From Desulfuromonadaceae bacterium (GTDB taxonomy: Bacteria; Desulfobacterota; Desulfuromonadia; Geobacterales; Pseudopelobacteraceae), in contig JAQTQX010000025.1 in NCBI GenBank assembly GCA_028712075.1, positions 1 to 64,000 of the forward strand: 64,000 nucleotides of DNA. Direction: 5' to 3'. Shown here piece by piece: positions 18,039-26,232 of this stretch. The translations under genes were made by a program, and so were the position numbers. The number at the start of each line of letters is the position of its first letter. The first letter of the stretch is position 1. The notes under the pieces are model-generated. The model searched no databases. It saw nothing but the letters and a program-made list of their open reading frames with translations, and was not told where the DNA came from.

Positions 18039-18302
18039 GGGGCAGAAACCATACCCGTTTTATTGATGAAGCTGGAATAAGTCATGGAAGCAGATCAGGG
18101 GTATCTTAACAGATGCTCCTTTTTTCTGGCAACAATTAAACCCGTAAGGTTTTTCGACAGTACAAACGGAAAGGGACGCTACCTGTTAGAGTAACGTCCC
18201 CTTATGTCAAGCCATGTGCGAGCTAAAGGCTTATGCTTTGTTGTTCTTCCTGCGCTTACCGTAAACTGCAAGTCCAGCCATACCAAGGCCAAGGAGTGCT
18301 AT
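18039..18302. repeat. 264-bp repeat, copy 2 (PEP-CTERM 3' cassette)
   Basis: Partner of 16243-16506, offset by 1796 bp. Small compensating indels near the stop codon shift the final codons by a base, yet both genes end in the same protein tail. Confidence 0.9.
18171..18202 (-). terminator. Terminator-like hairpin after PEP-CTERM gene 2
   Basis: The same hairpin as in repeat copy 1, here with better pairing: GGGACG and CGTCCC arms around a short loop, about 30 bp after the stop. Confidence 0.55.
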
Positions 18303-18890
18303 TGTGCCGGGTTCTGGGACGGGGGCAACACCAGACGTTATGAGAACTTCTGGGAAATTGTTACATGCGCCATAATTCAACACAAAATCATAAACACCAG
18401 CGGCATTTCCAAGTGAATCGTTAATTGCAGCAGTTGGATACGATCGATCGTAGGGAGTGGAACCCAGAGCGTTTGTCAACGTTAAGTAGAAGCCATCATC
18501 ATGTCTGATCGTAGTATTAGCATCAAAGTATGCTGTACCTGTAAACTGGAAGATAGAACCTACAAAACCAGGTCCGGTGAAGAAGCTGTTTTTAATTGTG
18601 TCATTAGTACCATCAGCCCACACAAGACCATTCTGGTTTAAAGAATTGCTGCCTTGCAGAAAAGTATTGTATGTTGTTGTTCCTCTATTGCTGTCAAAAT
18701 CAATTTTATCGACTTGAAAATATGCGATTGCGTCAGTTGTCGGCATGTTATCCGGTAACAAAAGATCTCCCGCAGCATCTTGAGACATTGCGCCATTAGT
18801 CCAGATGGAACCGCTAAAAGGTGTCGCCATTGCACTTGTCGCCAACATCAACAGCGCCCCTGCCAGTAATGCTACAATTTGCTTTTTCAT
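18231..18890 (-). CDS. PEP-CTERM sorted exported protein 2
   Basis: A 219-residue exported protein with a signal peptide (1-22, ending SAMA), a central domain unrelated to that of the first PEP-CTERM protein (PFSGSIWTNGAMSQDAAGDL..., two isolated Cys in the last third), and the identical VPEPGTIALLGLGMAGLAVY tail followed by KRRKNNKA. The exported part is in the style of short PEP-CTERM proteins with a GSIWTNG-type opening. The role is unknown; an extracellular matrix component is likely. GGGAG ribosome site 8 bp before the ATG. Confidence 0.93.
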   Translation of the reverse strand: MKKQIVALLAGALLMLATSAMATPFSGSIWTNGAMSQDAAGDLLLPDNMPTTDAIAYFQVDKIDFDSNRGTTTYNTFLQGSNSLNQNGLVWADGTNDTIKNSFFTGPGFVGSIFQFTGTAYFDANTTIRHDDGFYLTLTNALGSTPYDRSYPTAAINDSLGNAAGVYDFVLNYGACNNFPEVLITSGVAPVPEPGTIALLGLGMAGLAVYGKRRKNNKA

Positions 18891-18947
18891 TTTTTTCTCC
18901 CTAAGACTGGTTGTCTTAAATAATCATAAAAATTAGATGTTGATTGC

Positions 18948-18968
18948 TCAGCAAATATTATACCAATA
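18948..18968 (-). promoter_or_regulatory. Sigma-54 promoter of PEP-CTERM gene 2
   Basis: On the minus strand, TTGGTATAATATTTGCT has GG-N10-GC spacing. The -24 part (TTGGTA) is weaker than consensus; the -12 TTTGCT is good. It lies about 60 bp before the ATG, the same layout as for PEP-CTERM gene 1. Confidence 0.6.
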
Positions 18969-19440
18969 TTATAAGAACCTAAAATTACAGTATAAACTAT
19001 GTGGTACTTTTCAATAGGATTCTATTATGTAAATTTTATCGACAAGCCTGCTTCTATAATCTTCTGACGCAACCAAATTTCCAGCCGTTAGAATACCGAG
19101 GTTGACAATTAACCTCCCGGCAAATTTTTTGCTAAAAATCGAAACTCCAGATTAACTATTGAAAATTGTTTCGTAAGGCGTGGAGGATGTATAGCCATAA
19201 ACTCAAAAACTCCGATCCTACCCCCTATCAAGCCCCCAAAGGGGGCAGCCTTTTAAGCCCATAGCAGACGCAGGCCGCTAGCTAGAGTCTGTGAGCGCGT
19301 CTGTCTGCTGTTAGTGGCTGTAACATGGCTAAGGTAGCGGGGTTGCTGGTGATGTGTGTATGGTCGACGGGGTATTCGGCTTGTTGATGACAGGGAATGT
19401 GTTATTGTCCCATGGGACACTCACGGGACAACGCCGACAA
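18969..19440. other. Intergenic with hairpins, no gene seen
   Basis: AT-rich at first, then a tight hairpin GCCCCC-AAA-GGGGGC (19232-19246) and a larger inverted repeat starting GCAGACGC and ending GCGTCTGTCTGC (about 19264-19312). I see no open frame with a credible start. Confidence 0.5.
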
Positions 19441-19548
19441 TGATCGGCAAGATTTTCAACACAACACAATTATGCTACACAGGCTCGCGTTCCAGAGGTT
19501 CATGTCCGAGCTGTTATCGGAACGGTTAAAGAGCCGGCTGATGCGTTT

Positions 19549-19785
19549 ATGTGCTTCCAGCTTGGGCAGTGGACAAACAAATCGGCGGAAGAGGTTGTAA
19601 AGGTTTATAAGGCCAATCAAAACAAAGGCTGGGGAACGCTTGCAAAGAGTCTTGGTATTAAGCCCGGCTCAGCTGAATTTCACGCACTTAAGAGCGGAAA
19701 TCTGGTTTTTAGTGGAAGGCCGTCATCCGGACAGAATGAAAAGCAAGGGAAAGGCAAGGGTAAGGGAAAAGGGCACAACAAGTAA
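19549..19785 (+). CDS. Lys/Gly-tailed small protein, likely 5'-truncated
   Basis: From the first ATG, 78 residues: a helical part with VVKVYKANQNKGWGTLAKSLGIKPGSAEFHALK and a tail of repeated GK ending KGKGKGHNK. The frame is open upstream to a TGA at 19441 and encodes plausible protein (ARVPEVHVRAVIGTVKEPADAF), but without a start codon or ribosome site. The intact relatives I recall from Geobacter are longer and exported, so this is probably a gene that lost its 5' end. The function is unknown. Confidence 0.5.
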   Translation: MCFQLGQWTNKSAEEVVKVYKANQNKGWGTLAKSLGIKPGSAEFHALKSGNLVFSGRPSSGQNEKQGKGKGKGKGHNK

Positions 19786-19812
19786 AATTATTAACCAGAA
19801 TCATTAATGAGT

Positions 19813-20877
19813 TTAACCAGATATCGATGTAAATGCAACTTCATGCCCTTTATGTTGGTCTTCCGGGTTGCCGTCCCCCGCAAGAAGTTTGCTCAGTGCA
19901 TGATGGAACTCGGGAATTGAGGGGTTGAGTTCGATTGCCTTGAGGAATAAATCCCGAATCAGTTCATTTTCGCTTCCCAAAGATTGCTCAACCAAACCAA
20001 GTCCGAAATATGCAAGAGCAAAATTTTTATCCAGCGAAATAGCTTCGGTAAAACACCTGCGTGCGTTTTCATACTCGCGCATCTGTGAATAAATATTGCC
20101 GAGATTGATTTTAACCAGTGGAGAGGCCGGATCTAATTTTTCGGCCAAAGAGCAATGGGCGAGGGCTTCTTCGAGCCTGTTAGACATCATGAGTGCAGCG
20201 CCTAAATTGTTCTGGCACTTTATATGATTCGGAATCAGCGTAACCGCTTTTTCATAATAGGTGACCGCTTCCTCAATACGCCCGAGGTCCTGCAGCAGCA
20301 CAGCATAGGTATAAAGAGCCCCCCAATGGTTCGGGGCATGTTTAAGCGCTTCCAGCAACACTGATTCTGCGTAGTCGTAGATGCGAAGGTCGTGAAGGGT
20401 ATCTCCCAGTTTATGGAGTACATTGGCGTGGGCCGGAACGAGCCCCGCGGCAATTTCGAAACATACGACGCTCTCCTGGACAAATCCTTCCTTCTTGAGA
20501 AGGTCCCCGAAAGACACGATAATTTCCGCAACTGCAGGAACAGTGGAATGCGTTTCGCTGCTCATCAGGGCAACTACGTTTTGAGTGACTACGAGCGAAA
20601 GGGTTTGCCCCTCCAATGAAATACGTCGGCTAAGAAAACGAAGGCTCTCAGCAGCCTCACCGATATTCCCCTTACCGGCCTTGATGGTTGAGGCAAAGAA
20701 CAGGGCAAGGGTGTCGTCGGGGTGTTCTTCATAATACTTCAGGTATGCGTTGAGCGCCGGTTCGATTTCGCCGCGCAGATGCATTGACAGGGCAGTACTG
20801 AAATCCTCTTCCAGAGGCTCAGCAGCAGTTATATCAGCGGTAACTTTAGTCCTGAACAATTTGTCGAAAAAACCCAC
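19813..20877 (-). CDS. TPR-repeat protein
   Basis: A 354-residue protein composed mostly of tetratricopeptide repeats (from about 30 to 340), for example WGALYTYAVLLQDLGRIEEA and NNLGAALMMSNRLEEALAH. There is no signal peptide or catalytic domain, so it is probably a cytosolic scaffold. The start MGFFDKLFRTK has a weak upstream GAGG site. It stands alone, with non-coding DNA on both sides. Confidence 0.85.
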   Translation of the reverse strand: MGFFDKLFRTKVTADITAAEPLEEDFSTALSMHLRGEIEPALNAYLKYYEEHPDDTLALFFASTIKAGKGNIGEAAESLRFLSRRISLEGQTLSLVVTQNVVALMSSETHSTVPAVAEIIVSFGDLLKKEGFVQESVVCFEIAAGLVPAHANVLHKLGDTLHDLRIYDYAESVLLEALKHAPNHWGALYTYAVLLQDLGRIEEAVTYYEKAVTLIPNHIKCQNNLGAALMMSNRLEEALAHCSLAEKLDPASPLVKINLGNIYSQMREYENARRCFTEAISLDKNFALAYFGLGLVEQSLGSENELIRDLFLKAIELNPSIPEFHHALSKLLAGDGNPEDQHKGHEVAFTSISG

Positions 20878-21235
20878 GTTGTTGTCCTTTTTGAGGAGAT
20901 AGTGGCATCAAGCGCTGAAATATACAGAGCAGGACTATAATGGGCAACACAATAATTACCTTATTCCCGTCATATTTTGTCATGTCCTGGGAAGTAATCA
21001 TAATACAGCACGATAGATGGCAGTGATGCACGATTGACAAGTAATGGTATTGTTTGCTAAAGCTACTCCGGCCATGTATTGCGCATTTGTAGCAAATAAA
21101 GAGTTGAAAATGCCGGTTCAAAATGATGCACCGGTTTGATTTCTGCCGCCAACTGAACTTTTATCATATTAATTGTATTACAATACGAGGCCTTGCAGGT
21201 TTCCCTGTGGGCCTTTTGTCTTGGGAGTTGTCATC
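20878..21235. other. Intergenic, promoter region of two divergent genes
   Basis: About 360 AT-rich bases between divergent genes. I see no RNA gene and no well-placed consensus promoter. The words AAAATGATGCACCGGTT (21120s) recur as AAAATGATGCACCGGTTG inside the next gene (near 21694), probably reflecting a small local duplication. Confidence 0.4.
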
Positions 21236-22084
21236 ATGAGCCATCTGATATTGTCATTAAGTTTCTTTTTCGTCGCGGCGGCACTAAATTTCTCCCCAGA
21301 AGTATGGGCTGCCTCGGAAACCGCTCAAAGTTCATCAGCAACACGGAAAGAGGTCGCTCTTTCGGGCAAGGTGCTGGAAACCATGAATGGCGGGGGATAC
21401 ACGTACATTCTGCTTAAGGGCACCGGCGAACAAACCTGGGTAGCGGTGCCGTTGATGAAGGTTGTGGTGGGGCAGGAACTGAACCTTGTTCCAGGCTATG
21501 AAATGAAGAATTTCACGAGCAAGGGACTGAACCGGAAATTCGACAGGGTCGTCTTTTCAGCCGGTCCCGCTGGCAATAAAGGGGTTGCTTTAAGCCCGCA
21601 GGCATTAAAAATGGCCCACCAGGGGGTTCCCCAGGCAGGCCAGGCTGTTGCAGCGGCAACCAGGACGGAAGGTTCCCCCCAGGCTTCGGCCAAAAATGAT
21701 GCACCGGTTGCAGTTCGCCCTGCCACAGTTGACATAAAGGCGGCATCTAAAAATGTCAAAATCGCCAAGGCGAAGGGACGCAACGCGTATACCATTGCAG
21801 AGCTCTACGCCCGCAAGACCAAGCTGGAGAAGAAACCGGTGGTGGTACGGGGCAGGGTGGTAAAAGTGACCCCGCGCATTCTCAAGAAAAACTGGATACA
21901 TATACAGGATGGCAGCGGTTCCGCTGCAAAAAAGACGGATGATCTGATTTTGACGACAACCAACACCGGTTTGCCGAATGTCGGGGACGTGGTGACGGTG
22001 AAAGGAACCTTGTACAATAACATCGATTTTGGATCAGGATATCGCTACAGTCTGATTGTTGAAAAGGCAACTATCTCGAAGTGA
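21236..22084 (+). CDS. Exported OB-fold protein, NrfJ-like plus second OB domain
   Basis: Taking the ATG at 21236 (GGGAG site 9 bp upstream) gives 282 residues: signal peptide (about 1-26, ending EVWA), an NrfJ-like domain (VLETMNGGGYTYILLK..., near 40-100), an Ala/Gln-rich linker, and a second OB-fold (near 190-280, VVVRGRVVKVTPRILKKNWI, GDVVTVKGTLY). NrfJ-related proteins accompany periplasmic nitrite or multiheme redox systems in Geobacteraceae, but the biochemical role is unclear. An open frame reaches 21173, but the upstream part lacks a ribosome site. Confidence 0.8.
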   Translation: MSHLILSLSFFFVAAALNFSPEVWAASETAQSSSATRKEVALSGKVLETMNGGGYTYILLKGTGEQTWVAVPLMKVVVGQELNLVPGYEMKNFTSKGLNRKFDRVVFSAGPAGNKGVALSPQALKMAHQGVPQAGQAVAAATRTEGSPQASAKNDAPVAVRPATVDIKAASKNVKIAKAKGRNAYTIAELYARKTKLEKKPVVVRGRVVKVTPRILKKNWIHIQDGSGSAAKKTDDLILTTTNTGLPNVGDVVTVKGTLYNNIDFGSGYRYSLIVEKATISK

Positions 22085-22115
22085 AGTTGTTGAAGGTTGA
22101 AGGTTGAAAAGTTCA

Positions 22116-22135
22116 CCCTGAGCCGAGTCGAAGGG
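22116..22135. repeat. REP-like palindrome between convergent genes
   Basis: CCCTGAGCCGAGTCGAAGGG, a form of the dispersed CCCT..AGGG palindrome found in many genomes, preceded by short tandem TGAAGGT units (22089-22108). It lies between two converging genes, where it may act as a weak bidirectional terminator. Confidence 0.6.
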
Positions 22136-22136
22136 T

Positions 22137-23315
22137 TTATGCTGAATGTTGACTTGTCTGTTTTAATGGCAGCGTTACAATGAAAGAAGTTCCCTTCCCC
22201 GATTTGCTGTCAACTCGTATGTCGCCGCCATGGTCTTTTACAATGCCGTACGAAACCGCCAGCCCAAGGCCGATGCCTTTTGGCTTGGTGGTGAAAAACG
22301 GTGTGAACAGCTTTTCCTGAACGTCAGGCTCGATTCCGAGACCGGTGTCGTGAATCTTGACGGAATAAACGCATGCTTCCTCGTCTCTCACTGTTGTAAC
22401 AGTTAGTACTCCTCCCGCTTCCATTGACTGCAGCCCATTAACTACCAGGTTGGTGAACACCTGCTGCAATAGATCACTGTCTCCCTCGAAAGCAATTCTG
22501 TCGCGTTGATATTTCCGTTCTATCCGGTATTGGTCAAGTGGTATCTGATGCCCGATCTGGTCCAGAATTTCATTAAGCAGTGATTCAATATAAAACGGGC
22601 GAATGATTACTTTTTTTGTTCTGGCAAAGGCCAACAGATTTGATACGATCCGTTCAACCCGCCCAACCTGTTGCATTATGGTTTCCACTTCAGATAAATC
22701 AGATTCATTCAGACGTTGCGACATTTCCAGCAACTCCGCGTTCCCCCGGATGATGGCCAGAGGATTGTTGATCTCATGGGCAACTCCTGATGCCAGCAAA
22801 CCGATACCTACCAGACGTTCAGCGCGAGCAAGTTCCTGTTGAGCTACCAGCAGCCACTGGTTGTTTTCATCAAGCTGTTTGGTTCGCTCTGCAACCTTTT
22901 CCTCTAAAGTCCTGTTGAGCAGCATAATCTCCTCTTCACGCTCAATGAGCCGATGCTTCATGATGTTGAATTCCTCAGCCATAATGGAAATCTCGTCATG
23001 CCCGCCAACAACAATATCCGGGATATGTTCGCCAAGTGCCAGAAGACGCGCCGCTTCCTCAACCGCTTTAATCGGGCGGGCCAGACTTGTTCCAAGCCAT
23101 GCCGAGAGAGACACACCTATCAGGGTAACAAAGAGTAATATAATGGAAAATACGACGTAAATGCGTGAACGCAAATCGAACAGATGTAGTCCTGGAATGC
23201 CGAGGTAGAGAGTTGATGCACCGATTATCCAGAACAGGAGAAGTGCTGTCACAAGCGGGGCCAATGTTGCCAGGGTCAGCTTAAGGCGGATTGAATATTT
23301 AAGATAGGGTCTCAC
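22137..23315 (-). CDS. Membrane sensor histidine kinase
   Basis: 392 residues: two membrane helices (about 15-35 and 53-76) with only a short periplasmic loop, a HAMP domain (about 77-130), a coiled coil, the H-box ASGVAHEINNPLAII with phospho-accepting His180, and a HATPase domain with N box (NLVVNGLQSM), DTGLGI and GLGLAVSYGIV. It abuts the NtrC-type regulator gene upstream. The small sensor loop suggests membrane or redox sensing rather than a large ligand. The signal could be linked to hydrogenase function, given the neighbouring operon. Confidence 0.92.
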   Translation of the reverse strand: MRPYLKYSIRLKLTLATLAPLVTALLLFWIIGASTLYLGIPGLHLFDLRSRIYVVFSIILLFVTLIGVSLSAWLGTSLARPIKAVEEAARLLALGEHIPDIVVGGHDEISIMAEEFNIMKHRLIEREEEIMLLNRTLEEKVAERTKQLDENNQWLLVAQQELARAERLVGIGLLASGVAHEINNPLAIIRGNAELLEMSQRLNESDLSEVETIMQQVGRVERIVSNLLAFARTKKVIIRPFYIESLLNEILDQIGHQIPLDQYRIERKYQRDRIAFEGDSDLLQQVFTNLVVNGLQSMEAGGVLTVTTVRDEEACVYSVKIHDTGLGIEPDVQEKLFTPFFTTKPKGIGLGLAVSYGIVKDHGGDIRVDSKSGKGTSFIVTLPLKQTSQHSA

Positions 23316-24680
23316 TTATTCTCTCTCGACCAAGCTGTATTCGGCAAGTTTGCGGTCCAGGGTTTTTCTGGATATGCCGAGAATCTCTGCCGTCCTGCTT
23401 TTATGGAAATCATTCTCTTTCAATACGGCAATAATATGTTGGCGCTCAATCATATCGAGGGCCAGCAGTGACGGAGCCAGTTTCGGAACAGGAGCGGGTT
23501 CTCTGCGGGCATCCAACGGTAGCAGATTAATGGTGATGGCGTCGCCTCTGGCCAGAATAACAGCGCGTTCGATAACATTTTCCAGTTCCCGCACATTACC
23601 CGGCCAGTCGTACTGCACGAGCGCCTGCAGGGCAACAGTGTCGATGTCGAGCACCTCTTTTTTCATACGGCGGCTGGAATATTTCAAAAAATGTCGGGCC
23701 AGCGGTTCGATGTCATCACGCCGTTCGCGGAGCGGCGGCAGCATGACGGAGATCACATTAAGGCGGTAGTACAGGTCCTCCCGGAAACGCCCCTCCCTGA
23801 CCTCATTCATCAGGTCTTTATTGGTTGCAGACACAAAGCGCACGTCCACTTTGCGAGTCCGGGTAGAACCCAGGACGATGAAGTCTTTTTCCTGAGTGAC
23901 CCGCAGCAGCTTTGCCTGTACCGCCGGACTGACATCGCCGATCTCGTCGAGAAACAGCGTACCGCCGTCGGCCTCTTCCAGCAACCCCTTCTGGTTCACA
24001 ACTGCACCGGTAAACGCGCCACGCACATGACCGAACAGCTGACTCTCCAGCAGAGTGTCGGATAAAACGGCGCAATTCAGCGAAACGAACGGTTTTGAGC
24101 TGCGTGGGCTGTTGCGATGCAGGGCACCGGCTATCAACTCCTTGCCGGTGCCGGACTCGCCCATGATCAGGATATTGGCATCGCTCTCGGCAACCTGCAG
24201 GGTGAGTTCGTAGACTGCCCGAAAGTTTTCACTCCGGAATATAATCGCATCTGTTGATCCAGTGCCTCGCTGAAGCTCTTCACGCAGCTGTTTGTTTTCC
24301 TGTGCCAGGCGGCGATGGTCGAGTATGCGCTCGAGCATGCTGAGCAGTTTTTCCTTCGGAAAAGGTTTGGTGATGTAATCGTACGCCCCTTGTTTGATAG
24401 CGTTGATAGCGTCATCAATTGTTCCGTGAGCGGTCATCATGACAACCGGGATGTCTGGCCAGCGCTTGCAGAGTTGGTCAAGCATCTGCAGGCCATCCAG
24501 ATCCGGCATGCGCACATCCTGCAAGATCACATCACACGGCATGGCAACCGTATTTTCAAGGCGCATTAACAGATCTGCTCCACGCGGAAAGGTTTCAACG
24601 GCATAACCGGTTGCCCGGAGAAGCTTATCCAGATAGCGGAGTATTTCTGCTTCGTCATCGCAGATGAAAATAGTTGGCAT
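23316..24680 (-). CDS. NtrC-family sigma-54 response regulator
   Basis: 454 residues: receiver domain (1-120, phospho-Asp55 in [15 protein letters not shown]), AAA+ sigma-54 interaction domain (about 140-370) with Walker A GESGTGKE, the sigma-54-contacting loop GAFTGA, Walker B FLDEIGD and an arginine-finger region, then a Fis-type helix-turn-helix (about 410-450, [19 protein letters not shown]). The stop abuts the kinase start. It is divergent from the hydrogenase operon, whose sigma-54 promoter and repeated upstream boxes are its most likely target. Confidence 0.95.
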   Translation of the reverse strand: MPTIFICDDEAEILRYLDKLLRATGYAVETFPRGADLLMRLENTVAMPCDVILQDVRMPDLDGLQMLDQLCKRWPDIPVVMMTAHGTIDDAINAIKQGAYDYITKPFPKEKLLSMLERILDHRRLAQENKQLREELQRGTGSTDAIIFRSENFRAVYELTLQVAESDANILIMGESGTGKELIAGALHRNSPRSSKPFVSLNCAVLSDTLLESQLFGHVRGAFTGAVVNQKGLLEEADGGTLFLDEIGDVSPAVQAKLLRVTQEKDFIVLGSTRTRKVDVRFVSATNKDLMNEVREGRFREDLYYRLNVISVMLPPLRERRDDIEPLARHFLKYSSRRMKKEVLDIDTVALQALVQYDWPGNVRELENVIERAVILARGDAITINLLPLDARREPAPVPKLAPSLLALDMIERQHIIAVLKENDFHKSRTAEILGISRKTLDRKLAEYSLVERE

Positions 24681-24787
24681 GTTGTTTGTTTCCCTTAAGC
24701 TTCCGGCAGATGAATCGTGCGGGAGGAGAGTGCGTTATTTGAGTGTCTGCTTTGCATTAAACAACCGGCACTGCCAGTGATCATGAT

Positions 24788-24816
24788 TTGTATCGTGCAA
24801 TGTAACCCTATGTCAA
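24788..24816 (-). promoter_or_regulatory. Putative sigma-70 promoter of the two-component operon
   Basis: On the minus strand, TTGACA is followed after 17 bp by ATACAA (or after 18 by TACAAA). It is about 110 bp upstream of the regulator start. The outermost activator box (24828-24840) abuts its -35 element, so the regulator may also affect its own expression. Confidence 0.5.
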
Positions 24817-24827
24817 TCAGGCAAAAA

Positions 24828-24894
24828 GACAAATAGTACAAAAAATGCAACTGCATGATGGACAAAATGATACACGTGCAGACAAAATGATACA
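24828..24894. promoter_or_regulatory. Three repeated upstream activator boxes
   Basis: GACAAAATGATACA occurs twice, at 24861-24874 and 24881-24894, exactly 20 bp apart (two helical turns). A shorter relative, GACAAATAGTACA, occurs at 24828-24840. They lie about 100-165 bp upstream of the sigma-54 promoter, the normal range for NtrC-type enhancer sites. That the regulator at 23316 binds them is inference. Confidence 0.75.
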
Positions 24895-24990
24895 ATATCT
24901 GTTTTGTAATATCGTTTACCATATTCGTAGTAGTGATTTCAATACGTTGTAATAACAGTATTTTTTGTAAACACAATAGTAATATGCTTG

Positions 24991-25006
24991 TTGGCACATC
25001 TATTGC
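24991..25006 (+). promoter_or_regulatory. Sigma-54 promoter of the hydrogenase operon
   Basis: TTGGCACATCTATTGC matches the -24/-12 consensus (TGGCAC, N5, TTGC) with GG-N10-GC. It lies 82 bp upstream of the hybS ATG. It is the strongest sigma-54 match in the window. Confidence 0.9.
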
Positions 25007-25087
25007 CATGAGGAATCAGTTTACCTAAGCGGCTGTTTATTCGTGTTGAACGCAAATAGCATTAGTATCAAAATATTAGGGGGGGAT

Positions 25088-26230
25088 ATGAAACCAGTAG
25101 AGTCGGAATATGTAAAACAGAAACTCAGTGGTGTTTCGCGAAGGGATTTCCTCAAGTTCTGTTCGATCATGGCCGTTGGCATGGGGCTTCCGCTGAGCGC
25201 CGGCGCCAAAATAGCCGAGGCGATTACAAGGGTCAAACGGCCTCCGGTAATCTGGCTTTCCTTCCAGGAATGCACCGGATGTGTGGAGTCGCTTCTGCGG
25301 GCCAACCACCCGACGCTTGAGCACCTGATCCTGGATTTGATTTCCCTGGATTATTCCGAGACGCTTTCAGCAGCTGCCGGTCACCAGGCGGAAGCAGCCA
25401 AGGAGGCATCGATCAAGGAGAATAAAGGGAAATTCATATTGGTGGTTGATGGTGCAGTGCCGACCAAAGATAACGGTATCTACTGCAAGATTGCCGGAAA
25501 AACCGCCCTGCAGATACTCAATGAAACAGCCCCGCATGCCGCAGCAATAGTGGCGATGGGTTCATGTGCTTCGTGGGGTGGTGTTGCTGCCGCAGCTCCG
25601 AATCCGACCGAAGCCAAAGGGATTCCTGAAATCCTTACCGGAAAGACTATCGTGACAATTCCGGGATGTCCACCAAGCCCATACAATCTTCTTTCGACCC
25701 TGCTGCACTTCCTTACCTACAAGAAACTTCCTGAACTTGACGCACAGGGTCGCCCGAAATTTGCCTACAGCAGGCTTATCCACGAGAACTGCGAGCGGAG
25801 ACCGCATTTTGATGCCGGTCGCTTTGCATCCCAGTTCGGAGACGAAATGCACAGGATTGGCGCCTGTCTGTACAAGCTTGGCTGCAAGGGGCCGGAAACA
25901 CATGCTAACTGCCCATCGCTGCAGTTCGGCGATACCGGCGCCGGTTCCTGGCCGGTTGGAACCGGACACCCCTGCTTCGGCTGCACCGAAAAAGGGGTCG
26001 GCTTCTCAACGCCGCTTCATACGCTTGCCACTATCAAGGATTTTACTCCGCCGACATTCTTTACCGAAGCATTCCCCAACAAGCAAGGCATACCTGGCGG
26101 CGTGAAATCGTTTGCCGCCGGAACAGCAGGTGTTGTTGCCGGAGCAGCCGGAGCGGCACTGCTTACCGGCCTCGGGAAAAAAGGGAACAACTCCGAAAGC
26201 GGTGATCACGATCACGGCAAGGAGGAATAG
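25088..26230 (+). CDS. hybS: [NiFe]-hydrogenase small subunit, Hyb type
   Basis: 380 residues. Twin-arginine signal SRRDFLKF (16-23), then the Fe-S electron-transfer subunit: proximal-cluster Cys in QECTGCVESL, GSCASWGG and TIPGCPPSP; His/Cys of the distal cluster in HENCERRPHF and CLYKLGCKGP; medial cluster in HPCFGC. ECTGC rather than ECTCC argues against the extra-cysteine O2-tolerant type. A C-terminal hydrophobic anchor (AAGTAGVVAGAAGAALLTGL) holds it at the periplasmic face. The ATG at 25088 follows an AGGGGGG site; the longer frame from 25043 lacks one. Confidence 0.95.
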   Translation: MKPVESEYVKQKLSGVSRRDFLKFCSIMAVGMGLPLSAGAKIAEAITRVKRPPVIWLSFQECTGCVESLLRANHPTLEHLILDLISLDYSETLSAAAGHQAEAAKEASIKENKGKFILVVDGAVPTKDNGIYCKIAGKTALQILNETAPHAAAIVAMGSCASWGGVAAAAPNPTEAKGIPEILTGKTIVTIPGCPPSPYNLLSTLLHFLTYKKLPELDAQGRPKFAYSRLIHENCERRPHFDAGRFASQFGDEMHRIGACLYKLGCKGPETHANCPSLQFGDTGAGSWPVGTGHPCFGCTEKGVGFSTPLHTLATIKDFTPPTFFTEAFPNKQGIPGGVKSFAAGTAGVVAGAAGAALLTGLGKKGNNSESGDHDHGKEE

Positions 26231-26232
26231 CG

